DNA from: Solea solea
Taxonomy: Eukaryota; Chordata; Actinopteri; Pleuronectiformes; Soleidae
Reading direction: 5' to 3'
DNA: 64,000 nt
NCBI RefSeq assembly: GCF_958295425.1
Contig: NC_081150.1
Location: forward strand, 7,687,001-7,751,000
This document shows positions 33,783 to 46,100 of this stretch, piece after piece. The stretch's first letter is position 1. The number at the start of each line of letters is the position of its first letter. A program made the translations under genes and the position numbers. The notes beneath the pieces were generated by a model. That model was not told the DNA's origin. It saw only the letters and a list, made by a program, of their open reading frames with translations, and did not search any database.

Positions 33783-36063
33783 CTATGGCTGAAGACTTAA
33801 TCATGCAATCCAAAAACAATTACCAATGTAATTCATGTTTAACCTTTGTTAATTAAATTAACCATAGTTTTGAATAATAAAAACAGAACCTTCTCAATGC
33901 AGATATCGCGACTTATAAAGCAATAGTAAAAGCACCAGTTTAACAAACATCGTAAATGTGTCCCTGTGAGCCAAGTCAGTGTGAGACCAAGCAAAACAAT
34001 AGCTCCCCCTAAATTACAGCTGTTATCTATATCAATTACACACATTGTGTGTGTTTTTTTGTTTTTTTTTTGCTGTTATGACATGGCAAAATGTCTATGG
34101 TTAAACATGTTCTATAATAGCTTTAACCACTGGGCTTCCATCAGGGTAATTGTACATTTGAAATCTGAAATGTCCTCAGGCTAATCCAAAAAGTACACAG
34201 CAAAAATCAAATATAATTAAATACTGCGGCATTAAGGTGTGCAGCTACTCGGCAAATAAAGTATCTGTCTGGGTAGTTTTGTTAGCGTGTTATTATCTTA
34301 TTTCTATCATAATCACCACGTAATAACTTGGAGATACTAGAGTAAAATGTCATATAAGGGATGGATTTTACATTTTCATGTGAAGGTATTACAGTCATCT
34401 ATATTAATACTTATTATCAAGCTCATACCTGGATATTATGTTTGGAAATAACATGGTATTACTGTAATATTATCTCCCAATATTGTAATCGTTATTACCA
34501 AGCTGGTAATTATATTGGAAATAAGGTATACATGGTATTACTGCCTCATACTATGTGCTCAATCTCACACACACAAAACAAAGGGCACGTTTTAGCGGAA
34601 ACGGAGACTTTGATTACCAAACCCTCTGCATCATCAACTGATCTAACACCTGTCAACTTAAGGCGCAGACATATAGGTTATAGGCCCGTTAACAGGGACA
34701 TAACCAGAGTTCATTGAACATGCCCTTGGCTAGTGTAAGCCAGAACAGTTTTATGAGGAATAAACTTACTGGCCTTTATGAGTACATGCTGATAAATTTA
34801 CAATTTTATTAAAGAAAGACCTCGACAGCTAAACGAGGCCTGCAGGCTCATGGTAATATCGAGAAAGGTCACTGAGACGGAGGTGCAGAGCGAGACTTTG
34901 TTGGTCAATATTGATACGCGGTCAGACGACAGAGTGTCGGCGTTTTACAGCCAGAGTGTGACCGTGTTACAGCGAGGAAAGCTTTTGTGGGTTTTTCCCT
35001 ATCCCATTCTACCAGTTTCTCCATTCACGGAACAACATTGGCAGAGCAGGCCTGTTGCGGAAGTTTAATTTCCATAAACAACAACTAACCGGACATCTGT
35101 AGGGGAGGATAAAGCCCAGGTTGGCTGTGGCCGTGCAGCAGTTCTCTGTTGATAGGCCTAACCCTGGCCAACACTCACACGATTGGCTGACGAAAGGCAG
35201 CAGCTTTCTTAATGGTTGGCTAGTAGTGAGCCAGCAGCCAGCTCACAGGGGATAAGAGTATCTGGCAAACCTCAGAAGATTGCGTGCTGGCTGCCAAGAA
35301 ACTGTCTCATGATTGGTTGCAGCAACTCCAGAGAGAACTGATTGTCCTATCAATGCCCACAGCACAGGCTGTCTGACGGTGCTGCCTGCTGGATGGCTCG
35401 GCAATATGCAGCTATCCATAACACCTCCAGGGGGCATATGTCCATGTCTTTCAGTGTGTACAGTATATGTGAGTGTGTGCCTGTACACCATCCATAACTT
35501 TTCCATTGGGGAGGTGAGCAGCTAAGCCCTGCCAGCAAGCTTCAACACCTCATTATTCTAAGCCAGGCAGGAAATGGGTTTTAGAGATCTCTCACTGTGC
35601 TCTGCTCTTGGAAATGAGGGTTACAGGTTTTCCAATATCAGTAGCACCAACCTAGGGAAAGCCTCTTCAGTTCAACTCAGCTACACTACACCAAAACTCC
35701 CCAAAAAATGGACTAGTCATGTTACTGTAATATCAAGAACACAAATTGTCTTGTACTAATTAAATTTGGGGTATAAGAGTTTTTGAGATTTAATGACTTT
35801 GAGGGGTTTTTTTTTCACCCCAATGGAGTCTTGTTAACTGAAGGGTGCTTATTCCATGTAATATTAAATACAGATCAGCAAAATTATGAAGATGAAAAAT
35901 AGCTGTGCCTAAAGCCTCATTAGGGGTTTTTCTCAGTTTGGGTGAAAAATGGAACTCAGTTGGCTCAAAGGCGCTGATGGGGGCAGAAAGGAGGAGGTGC
36001 AAAAGAAGAGCAGATGCAAGAGGCAAATATTATGTGTGAGGATTTTTTTTTCCCTATGCAGAC

Positions 36064-36302
36064 ACTCACTCAGTCATCTTCTACCACTTTATCCTCCACA
36101 TGAGGGTTGCTGGTGCCAATACCAGATGACATAGGGCGAGAGGAGGGGACAGGTCGCCAGTCCATCACAGGGACAAATAGAGACAAACAACCATCGATTC
36201 TCACACTCACACCTATGGTCAATTTAAATCTCATTCAAAGCTGCATGTTTTTGGACTGTGGGAGGAAACCGGAGAAAAGCCACGCAAAATTCCATGCAGA
36301 AT
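36064..36302 (+). repeat. Teleost dispersed repeat, long copy
   Basis: The blocks TTCTACCACTTTATCCTCCA, GGTCGCCAGTCCATCACAGG, CACACTCACACCTATGGTCA and TTTTTGGACTGTGGGAGGAA occur in the order seen in a very abundant fish repeat. The 3' end is cut off after CCATGCAGA. Two more copies are at 39.1 and 52.7 kb in the same orientation. Confidence 0.7.
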
Positions 36303-39084
36303 AACAACAGTTTTACATACTGCGCCACATATTTGATCACATGTCAGTTCGGAGATAAGAAGTCAAGTGTTGCCTCTTGATACAAGAGAATAAGCAAACA
36401 GACCTCACATGATTTCAGGTGTAACAATAACTTCTTCTTAATGGACAGTGACATTGTAAAACTACACAAGTGAGTCGTGGATCTGTCTGTGATCTTCAGT
36501 TGAAAGAATGCCTGACAGAATGTGTCTGTTTGCTCTCCTACAGTACTTTACTCACGTGACAAAAGAGTCAGTAAACCTCAGTGCTGTTAAATAAATATCC
36601 TTATTTATCCTGTAAGCCTGGTAAGACCCAGAGCACGATGTAATGTGACACAATAAGGTGTTTGCCAACAGTGGTCACCTGAAACTGAAGGAGTAACATT
36701 AGCCACATATGTTGGAAGTGGAGGTGGAGGAGTGTCATCACCTGCACTAAACTTACTTTATTGCATAAAGGAATTCAGCTTATATTTGTGTGATTTCATA
36801 TTTTTATATTCTTAAAAAAAAAGAATAGGCCTAATGTGGCCTAAATGAGAAAGTATAAGCTGGGAAATGTCTGTAAGGCACACTAATCTACCACCACCCA
36901 TGACAGGGTGTCTATCATACTGTGTGGGAAGGATCTGGAGGGGATTTAATGTCACTAAAACCATCATTTTGTTTTAAATAAAAGCGGCTCTTGTCCTGAA
37001 CAGTCTCAAACTTTCTTAATAGCTAGTGAACATATTTTTTTTTTCTAATATTATGCACCTGAAAACAGATGATCTTCATATTCTCTCATCATGTTATTTA
37101 CAATTATTGATGCATCAATAATCACAAGGTTTCTATAACATGGTCGTCAGTCGTGGTGATCACATGTATTGGAATGGAGGAATTCTCCTCAGTGCAAAAA
37201 CAATGACATTAAGGATTTCTCAGTTGTGAAATAGTCCAGAAGTCACATGTTCAAAAGGAAAAACCAGATGGAAAAAAAAATCTATGAAACCAAATCAAAT
37301 TTAAAAGAATATCAATGTATCTAACTGAAACCAACTATGCTTTGCATTCTGCTAGAAATGGAGAAAAAATAAAAAATAAACACTACATTAGCTTTTGGCA
37401 TAGGGACACAAATCAAACCAATAGGTTGCAATATCTAAGAATGATACATGTTTATTCTTATTAATGTTTATTTTAGAGTTGGAGGAAAGGATATGAGCTT
37501 GTCTATCATCATGACTGGTTCTGAGGATACATATAAATATAAATAGAGGATGAATCACACTCTCCCCCCAAGTCTGTTTTGATGTATCCTTAAGCACTAT
37601 ACGCTTTAGGACACAGGATATGCCTAAAGACCCCAAACAATGTCGCTCCACATAGCTCAAACTGAAGTAATGAATAAAAGCATGTGCACATCTCCTGCAT
37701 GTCTGGCTGACCAGACCCCCTGGTTTTTTGTTTTTTTTTAAAATGCTGTTACATGCATCTTCTCCATTTACTCGCCATTTCTCCCGGCATAAAGACCACC
37801 TCGTAAAACACTTGACACCTCATTCATCAAACACAATTATTCCTTGAACGGACTGTGCAACTGAATCATGACATAATAATTTGCATTGCGACAATAACGC
37901 GCCGCAACACAATACATAACAATTTAATTTACTATTCACTTGGCTCCGACAAGTCTGATAATTCAATCCAATTAAAGTGGTGTTCATATTTAATATATTG
38001 TTCCTGTTTGTCTGACTGTGAGTTAGCGTGAACAAGATGTGCACCTTCTCAAATTGACTCTGGTACAAAGAACCAGCAGAGAGAGGAAAATGCAAAGGAC
38101 GGCGAAGAGGCGGAGAGCTACATTTTTAAACACGTGTTAGTCCACCAGTGGCGTATTATCTGGCTGATTTGAAAATGTGCAAATAATGAGCTGGATCTCA
38201 GGGAACTACCGTGTGCATACTAGCTGATTGTTATTATATGCAGTCATAGGAAGTGTGCACGACGCCAAGTAAAGGGAGACCAAGTAGGCCACGTGTGTCA
38301 GGTCAGACCCCAGACTGCAGCAAGAGAAGGGTCATGACAAGAGGCAGCAGAGCAGGCTAAGGTGTTTCATTTACAGCGTGGTTGGATCATGGCTGCGGAC
38401 TTCCTGGCACACACTCCCACTGAACACCAGTGTAGCGATTCTAAATGTTAAGCACATTGTTTAATAGTCCATTATGTAAATTGATATTGCTCATTGACTG
38501 TTGTCCTTGGCTGCCCACACAGTGTCAGAGAAAGAGACAGAGATGTACTCTAACACAGCGGAGGGCTAATAGGCTACGCCATCACTGCTGTTTGGCGCTC
38601 GTGAAAAATCTGCCAAAACTTCCCATCTGCTTCACTTCCTCCTACCGACACGATCTACCCACACTGTTCAAGACACACTGAGATGAGAATATAATCACAA
38701 TCTTGCATTGGGCAGCGAGTGAGGATTTTTTTAACACGGTCAGTAAATGATATAAAACAGACGAATGGAATGCAATTACTGGCATAAGAGGGTGAAAAGA
38801 AAGAACTGGTGTTATTTTGCTTAAGAAATGACTGTGACCCTGAATACACATTAAAGTTATATTTGTATGAACCAGACCTGAAACATACAAACTGGTACAA
38901 GGCAGCCTGATACTACAACTGGACATTTACTCCTGAAGTCACCTGAGACTTTTTCTCAGTCAGCCTAATGGGAGGAGTTTTTTTTTTAAGAAAATCGAGA
39001 TGTGAAAGTTCTTGCAAATGTGTGACTACTGCTGTATTTAAAAAAAGACTTTGGCCACTCTTACTTAGGTTTTCATTTATTCAT

Positions 39085-39195
39085 TCAATTAACCTCTGTA
39101 ATGTTTTTGGACATGGGGGAAGAATCCAGAGTACCCAGAGACTGAGATGCGAACCAGCAACCCTGTGAGGCAACAGTGCTGGCTCGGTGCATCAC
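39085..39195 (+). repeat. Teleost dispersed repeat, 3' fragment
   Basis: TAATGTTTTTGGACATGGGG, AATCCAGAGTACCCAGAGAC, then GAACCAGCAACCCTGTGAGG with GCAACAGTGCT. This is the 3' portion of the family at 36.1 kb, strongly diverged. Confidence 0.55.
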
Positions 39196-40283
39196 TTCAG
39201 CTTGTTGCAGTTCGATACATGAACAGTGCTTTATGCAAATGATGTATGCAGCACAATCTTACTGCTCGGCACGCCGTTCCCATTTGATGCTGAAATCTAA
39301 TAAAAATGAATAACAAAGCAAATCAAAGAGGAGGACACAGGGAAAAGAATGAAATATAAAGCTATTATACTCTATGAGATATTAGGAAAGTCGAACACTA
39401 CATTCTGACTTCTGACAGTTCTCTGAAGCCTCTCATCCGAAAGTGCAGATGTTTGAAGAGAAATCAAATAGAAACATTTCTTTTTGGGGGGGGGGGTTTG
39501 GGGGCAGCACTACACTGACATTGCAGTGAATAAGAAATCCTTCCCCTGCATTCAGACAAGCACTAAAATGAAGCTCAACCAAATGGATGTGTCATCCATC
39601 ATTGAGCATTACTCATGCAGTTCTGAGACTCCAAAACACTAATTGGATTACCTGTGCATCCATTCAGAATACCTCATTTGGACAGGTATGGACAGCCAGA
39701 CGAGACAAAAACACACCGACAGAGACATTTGCATGATAATAAATGGCACAAAGTTGCAGCCTTGCATCATTTAAAGGTTGCATAATGGCATCTCTGTTTG
39801 ACGTTGCCTTCATATGCCTATAGCTTTTATCATGCTACAAAGAACACCGCCCTATTCCTCCCGTAAACAATCCACTGGAACCTGATGATTTATTTGTGAG
39901 ATAAACAATAAATAACGCTCATCTATCATAACAGAGCATTTCTCTGCTTTTACAGAGCAGTTTTTGTTTCTCAGTGTTTACCGAGACCAGCATTGCAGCA
40001 ACAGCAGCTCCTCAATAATGAATCCCGGAATTTACAGCCGGTCACTAATTGACCCATTATTATTTGAAACGCAATTCTGGTTCTCAAACTGAACTGCACA
40101 GTAATAGGTCACAACCAGTGAAAGCCACACAACTCCCCGTGAATCTAAGCTGCTCGTGTTTAATGGGGAAAATTAGGTTTTTTGTTAAGAGAGGCACCGA
40201 CAATATGATTGTTAATGATCAGGATTTAAATGATGCTCACACTTGGATGAACCAGCAAGTTAGATTCAACGCCGCAACAATGC

Positions 40284-40436
40284 AGGACTGGGCAATAAAT
40301 CAATAACAATATATATTGTGATATTACCTTTTGTGTGTGTGTGAAACATTTGAAACCACAGTCAACTGGTTTCTTCAACATAATTACTGATATCGACTGA
40401 TTTGAAAATGTTTATTGTGAGAACCCCGCCCTACAA
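40284..40436. repeat. Short hAT-like or MITE-like repeat remnant
   Basis: GGACTGGGCAATAAATCAAT near the left end and AAAATGTTTATTGTGAG with CCCGCCCTAC at the right follow the layout of a common fish repeat whose ends are inverted CTGGGC/GCCCAG. It ends about 400 bases before the astacin start codon. Confidence 0.45.
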
Positions 40437-40795
40437 TAGAGTTATGCTTGTTGTAGTTTGGCTATAGTGCCCCTTGGTGTCACAAAATAAAACTTCCCTG
40501 AGAGGAGAAATGCACACATAGAAAATACTACTTCATAGGGTCCTTTTATTAAGAAATAATTGGGACCTACATTAGATCTCAGATGCAGACCACCTGCTGG
40601 TCCATGTGCAATCCGATGCTACGTGAGATGACAGTAGCCTCAAGTCACTGTAATCCCCCCCAACAGAATGAGATTATCTCTGTGTGGAAACAGTGGGCTG
40701 TGGTGAACCTGGCACTCCCATCAGCTGTGTATCTAAGGAGGTCAGTGAACCCCTATTTCACTAATCTCTGCACACCGACACACCTTACCAGCCTG

Positions 40796-40803
40796 CATAT
40801 ATA
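40796..40803 (+). promoter_or_regulatory. Probable TATA box of the astacin gene
   Basis: The sequence CATATATA ends 36 bases before the ATG at 40839. With a start site some 25-30 bases downstream of the box, the 5' leader would be only about 10-15 bases, unless an upstream non-coding exon exists. Position and sequence fit, but there is no transcript evidence. Confidence 0.5.
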
Positions 40804-40838
40804 CTGACATCCCCTGACTGGACTTCATCAAGACAACG

Positions 40839-40907
40839 ATGGACTTCAACACAAGTGTTCTCCTGCTGCTGCTGCTTCTGGGCTTCTCTAAAGCTCACGA
40901 TGACAAT
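40839..40907 (+). CDS. Astacin exon 1: start codon and signal peptide
   Basis: The exon has 23 codons, [19 protein letters not shown] then HDDN, ending in phase 0 at AAT|GTAAGA. The run of seven leucines is a typical hydrophobic core, and cleavage after the SKA alanine is likely. The ATG is the first after the TATA box and has a purine (ACGATGG) context. Confidence 0.93.
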
Positions 40908-43133
40908 GTAAGAAAAAAAAAAACTGTACAGGAACACCTTGTATGCATTGTATGTATGATTGACTGTCTTTGTCTATTCAATATGGCGTTTACGTGCTGT
41001 AAAATGAGGAAAAGCAATTTAATTCCCTATATTTGTTCTCCCCACAGGACCAAGGGGCTGTTCATGGTAAGAAACCAGACCACAGCACACACATTTCTGA
41101 GTTTTTTGCACGATTAAAACCGAGCTGTGCAACATGTGCTTTTCTTCTATTTATTAGACCTATCAATGGACCAGTCTGCAAAGGAAGACTTCACTGCAAC
41201 TATTCTGAGGATGAACAATGGTGAGAATTCAATCAAGACGTTCCAAGGACAGTGAGGGAACATGAGTCTTTCATAATATTAGTGCAGATGTTCTACATTC
41301 AGTGAAGGAAATCATTAAAAGAAAAACAACAATTTTCTAACTAATGTTCTGGGGGGGTGGAAAAAATGCTAATTTTCTTTCCTTTTTAAAAAGGCTCCAG
41401 TGATTTTCTGCTGGAAGGCGACGTGATGATTCCAAACACCAGGAACGCCATGAAGTGCTTTAATGAAAAGTACTCCTGCCTGTGGCCAAAGTCTGCAAAC
41501 GGATATGTGGAAATCCCTTTCATTCTGAGTGAAAAATACGGTGAGTTCAAATGTTCAAGGTGAAGGAGTCGTGTGAGTGGACTGAGCGTTGTTAACATGG
41601 CACATGCTTTTGTCCACAACCTCAGACTACTCGGAGAAGACGCAGATTATAGCTGCCATGAGGGGCTTTCAATCAAAAACCTGCGTTCGCTTCATGCCAC
41701 GTGCGACTCAGAGAGCGTACTTAAGTATTGAACCGAGATATGGGTAAGTTTACACACTCACTAAAGACAAATGTATCTGTAAAGAGAAAAGTTTACGGGT
41801 CAAAACCATGCAAGTCCTTATATGGACATATGGGGTGTGTGTTTATATGTGTTTATTATAGTTGGTAAACATGTGAAAAAAAAGTTATAGCCTCTGTATA
41901 TGTTTTAACATAGTAATGAAAAAAAATACTTTGTGTTCTAAGGGTTAATGCATGTCTTATTTTTTTTTATGTAATCAAAACATTTAAGTACTAACTTTAT
42001 GAGAATTAAATTGCTTAATTTCGCTTTAACGGCTCTCTTTCACTTCCTCCTGTCCAGGTAATTAAGAGCATTCCACTCTGAATTCAACCAAATCTCTCAT
42101 TTTTTATGTGATAAGACCCATTGCTTTTATCAGTTTGTTTTAACAAATAGTTGCCAACCAACATGAGCAAACCATTAATGTACTATTTCAATCCATAAAA
42201 AGTTAAATAGCTACCAAATGCTTGGTCATTTCACATGGGCTGGTGAGCACACGACACAGTAACACGACTGGATGCACACACAGGCCAATATTCAGGGTCA
42301 AATAACACATAAATGATCTTCCTCTCACTTAAAAATGTTTCTATCGATTGTCAGTTCTCTCTCATTTGAATTACAAATCTATATTTGACAGACACAACTC
42401 GGCGTCCTGCTAAACACCATCGGAAAACTCATTATTTAAGCATGTGTGCGCAGTGTCACCGACGATGTGAATGACATAACTTTATTAATCAAATGTCAAG
42501 TTGCATGTTGCATATTAATGATCGCTGTGTGTTTGCCCTCCGTCTGCCGTTAGATGCTCCTCTTTGCTGGGTTACACCGGAGACAAGCAGGTGCTGTCAC
42601 TGCAGAGATACGGCTGCATAAACAACGGCATCATCCAGCACGAGATGCTGCACGCGCTCGGTTTCTACCACGAACACACCCGCAGCGACCGCGACCAGTA
42701 CATCAGGATCAACTGGGAAAACATAAATAAATGTAGGAATTTCTTCAAAAGTTTACATTTATTCTTATACCAGAAGCGACTTATGCTTGTTTTCGTTGTT
42801 GTTGTTTTCAACAGATTTTGTCTACAACTTCCGTAAAATGGACACGGATAATCTCAACACTCCGTATGACTATTCCTCTGTGATGCACTACGGAAGGTGG
42901 GAGAACGTATTTAACGTTAAATCAAATGTAAATCTTAAAAAAAAAAAAAAAACATTTCTGAATGATTCTTTGTCTCTTCCTAATCTGTTAGAACTGCCTT
43001 TGGGATGCAGCGCAAGGAAACTCTAACTCCAACCTACGACCCGTCTGCTACCATCGGGCAGAGGGAGGGTTTGTCCAAAATCGACATTTACAGGATCAAC
43101 AAGCTCTACAGGTGCTGGGGCTTCAGTGGATAG
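40839..43133 (+). CDS. c6AST-type astacin metalloprotease, complete, eight exons
   Basis: Exons are 40839-40907, 41048-41066, 41158-41220, 41394-41540, 41626-41743, 42554-42732, 42815-42896 and 42992-43133. All introns are GT/AG and the phases match, giving 819 bases and 272 residues. Residues 1-19 or so are a leucine-rich signal peptide. A short propeptide follows, with LLEGD at 56-60; the Asp is probably the inhibitory switch residue. The catalytic domain starts near residue 68. It has [13 protein letters not shown] at 168-180 (zinc ligands H168, H172, H178; catalytic E169) and the Met-turn SVMHY at 220-224. The six cysteines are 72, 79, 119, 140, 160 and 267; the 72/79 pair marks the teleost c6AST group. 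There is no EGF or CUB domain. Relatives include low choriolytic enzyme, nephrosin and patristacin; the substrate cannot be told from sequence. The multi-exon layout differs from the intronless high choriolytic enzymes of many teleosts. Confidence 0.95.
41048..41066 (+). CDS. Astacin exon 2: 19-base microexon in the propeptide
   Basis: This exon encodes D-Q-G-A-V-H plus the first base of the next codon. It is flanked by CCCCACAG and GTAAGA. Leaving it out would shift the frame, since 19 is not a multiple of three, so it should be constitutive in productive mRNA. Confidence 0.85.
42554..42732 (+). CDS. Astacin exon 6: zinc-binding active site
   Basis: This 179-base exon encodes cysteines 140 and 160 and the whole zinc signature with H168, E169, H172, H178 and E179. 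It is visibly more GC-rich than the introns. The donor AAT|GTAGGA is weaker than the others, but the join to 42815 gives the correct NINKYFVYNF sequence. Confidence 0.94.
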
Positions 43134-43192
43134 AGGATGACGTCATTATATTTCCATTCTGACACCTGTCACGGTCATGCGACAGAACAATA

Positions 43193-43198
43193 ATTAAA
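43193..43198 (+). terminator. Poly(A) signal ATTAAA of the astacin gene
   Basis: This common variant signal lies 60 bases after the TAG stop. It is followed within about 30 bases by a T-rich stretch (CGTCTTTTTT) that could serve as the downstream element, which implies a very short 3' UTR. Confidence 0.6.
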
Positions 43199-46100
43199 AG
43201 TTGACATCTGATGAATCTATTGTCTCGTCTTTTTTACGTAACAAAGTCAGCCGAATAAATTTGGGGATCATTTATGAGACAGAAAGACTGCGTTTCAAAC
43301 TGGGGGCAGCGTTTGATCGACGCAGGCATTTATTCGTCGGGACAGATCAAACAAAAGACACACTCAAATCAAATTATGGGACGTGTAGCAACGTTAAAGC
43401 ACTGCGAGGCAAAATATGTTCACTCCTCCACATCAATTTTGACTGGTTTTGTTTGTCTCTTTGCAAGCCCGCGACGTCACAGACGCTGAAATGTAGAAAT
43501 AAATGGGGTTCATTGACTCTGACATTACACTTTTTTGATTGGTAGCCCATAATGATTCAGCAAAATTCCCAAATCACTCTAACAAAACATATCCACAAAC
43601 ATCTGACAATTACACAGACTGGCAGGAGAATAAAAATATCCATTATCATATTTTGTTTTATACTCTTTAACTGCGAAAGACAAAAATACCCAAATTTAAT
43701 GAGATGTAAAATGACTAAAGGCCAAATATGCGGCGATATTTTAAGAATTTAGTCCATTTCTATTTCTTCTCGTATTAATTAAGTGTGGAATTTGAACACT
43801 AGTGGAGAGTACACTATTTTATCAGGGTGAAGTACAGTAGAGCATATTTAGTGAGCCAAAATGTGCAGGGTTGTGTCTCTGTAGATGTGGTGAAGACACA
43901 CGGATAAACTCTTCTCTTACTACTCTCAAACCCTGCAGAGAAATCAGCCTCTTTTTTTCTTTTTAAACTCAGCCACAACCCACACTCCTGGATATCTGAT
44001 TTCTTTCTCTATCCCCTTTGAAATCCCACGCATTGTTATTCTACTGTATTCACCCCCAGTGAGAGAGAGCAGTGCTGGGTGAGAGAACATAGCAGGGTAG
44101 TGTCAGGGGGGGAGATAAGGGGACAATACCGAGGAGAGAGATAACAGATTCATATTAAGCAAATTTTCCCTCCTCCCATGATGTATGACTGCACTAACAG
44201 TCATGACAGCGTTGCATGTCTTCCTCCAGTGTTCTGGCTACAGCTAAAGAGGTCACGGCACGAGCAGAGCCGAGAGAAAGCCATCGAATCAGTATAGTTC
44301 CGATGGACACAGGCCCTTTAATGTTTCATGAAGTAATTTCAGTTCATATCAATCGTTCTGCCCATGAAATATTCAAAATGTACTTGTTTGTTGAAATATT
44401 TAACGCCGCGGCTCTGTTCACGCTCCAAGAAGCTGAGAGACAGGGCCTTTTCAAACGGCGATAAATTCAATCCAAATTCTGATTCAGATAAAATCACCAA
44501 TGAGCCAAAGAGCCATAAGTGAAGTCCAAACAGGACTGTGAGTCTGACACAAGTGAAACCTCATCATATGGAATGTTCCATATTTCCTTTGATTGTTGTG
44601 ATACGGGGGAGCCCCTGTGTCTTTGCTGCTTCTGAGGCCAAATTCAATTTAAAATACATAATAAAAATGTGCTTTTACATAAACTGGAAAGATAGAAGCC
44701 TGCAGTGTGTTTTTCCTAGTTTCATCAACTGTATGTTTCATCCCAGCTGTAAAGGATTGCTCTATGACCGCACTTCAAAGGGCAGCGTGAATATGGCCAG
44801 CACAGTCTCCTGTAGGATGGGCTCTAATGAGCGGAGGCTGAATGGAGCCAAATGCAGTCTGAGGTGTGATGTCACAGGTGATACACTGGCAGACCATAAC
44901 TGCCGGCTGGCTGACGAGCTCTTACCACCACGTTATTAACACGGATCAGCGTACCTGCCTCTATTCAAACATGATAAGCTTTAACACACAGCTCCCTTCA
45001 GTTCACTGTGACCTGCCTAACACCCAGCAACAGGAACTGAAAGGTTCTCTCAGTGTTGCTATAACATAAACCAGTCCAACCTTGAGCAAGGTTTCCAGAG
45101 TGTTCTCCGTGCAAGGTTTACTTGTAACCTTTATAAAAGGAAGGGGGGGAAAAAATGCATTATTAAGTTAATCTCAAGTTAAGAGACTTTGGACACTGAC
45201 AGTTTGCATCATAAATCTCACTCCTGCGCAGTCAATCATATTTGAACAGACACAAATGTCAAGACTGACACTATTATTGTATTGCAAATATAGGCCCGTC
45301 AATCATGTCACGTCAACGATAACGCCGACTACAGAGCGACCGTATAGAGCATATCACATCTTTGAGCAGTTTAAAACTGCTGCTTAATCTAATCTCTTTC
45401 CAAATCCCACAACTGGAAAACTGCAGCACTTTACAAGAAATAGAAGATATAAGATAAATGTGAAAGAAAATAAACAACTATACAACGAAGAAATGAACTA
45501 TGAGAATACAATATTACAGGTGTGTAAACATCTAAGGTTATACACCACAGTTATACAGTGAAACATATATAAAAATGTAGAAAGCAACCAAATGAACTGC
45601 CAAAATCAACAACAATAAATGTGTAGTGCAATGTGCAGTCCATCGCAAAACTCACTGAATCACTGGAAACAACACGTACGCATTAACAAAAAAAAACACC
45701 TACCAACTAATAGCATTTCTTATTGCCCAAACGACACTAATAAATCCCTTAATTTGTTCAATTAATCTCTATCATGCTTGACTGGGGCATGTAATGACTC
45801 TAATAAAAGCCTGGAAACACAATTTCTGTTATTATTCCTTTGTAATAAAGTAAAATATTGATATGCTGCAAATCCTCTAATACTGGATTGTATTGAACTA
45901 AAGCCATCGATCGTTCACGCAGAACATTTAAACTAGTATTTTGATTAATTGTAAATTATGCACTGTTTTCAAACATACATGGGAAAAGTATGACTCTTTC
46001 AAGGGTAAGAATAGAATTGAAATGACGTTGGTTTTGTTCCTGGACATAAAAGTCATTCTAACAACAAAGAGGTCTCTGAAAACACAGCGGGGACGGCTGT

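Larger units (their letters stand above)
26476..40795. other. Gene-poor stretch between mdga2 exons and the astacin gene
   Basis: No exon was recognised here on either strand. If mdga2 coding exon 1 lies further right, as I expect, this is all part of its first intron. It holds the simple repeats and dispersed-repeat fragments listed separately (29.2-29.6, 32.8-33.2, 36.1, 39.1 and 40.3 kb) and a GC-rich hairpin at 33409-33441. A CpG-richer patch at about 34850-35070 resembles old repeat DNA, but I cannot name it. Confidence 0.6.
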
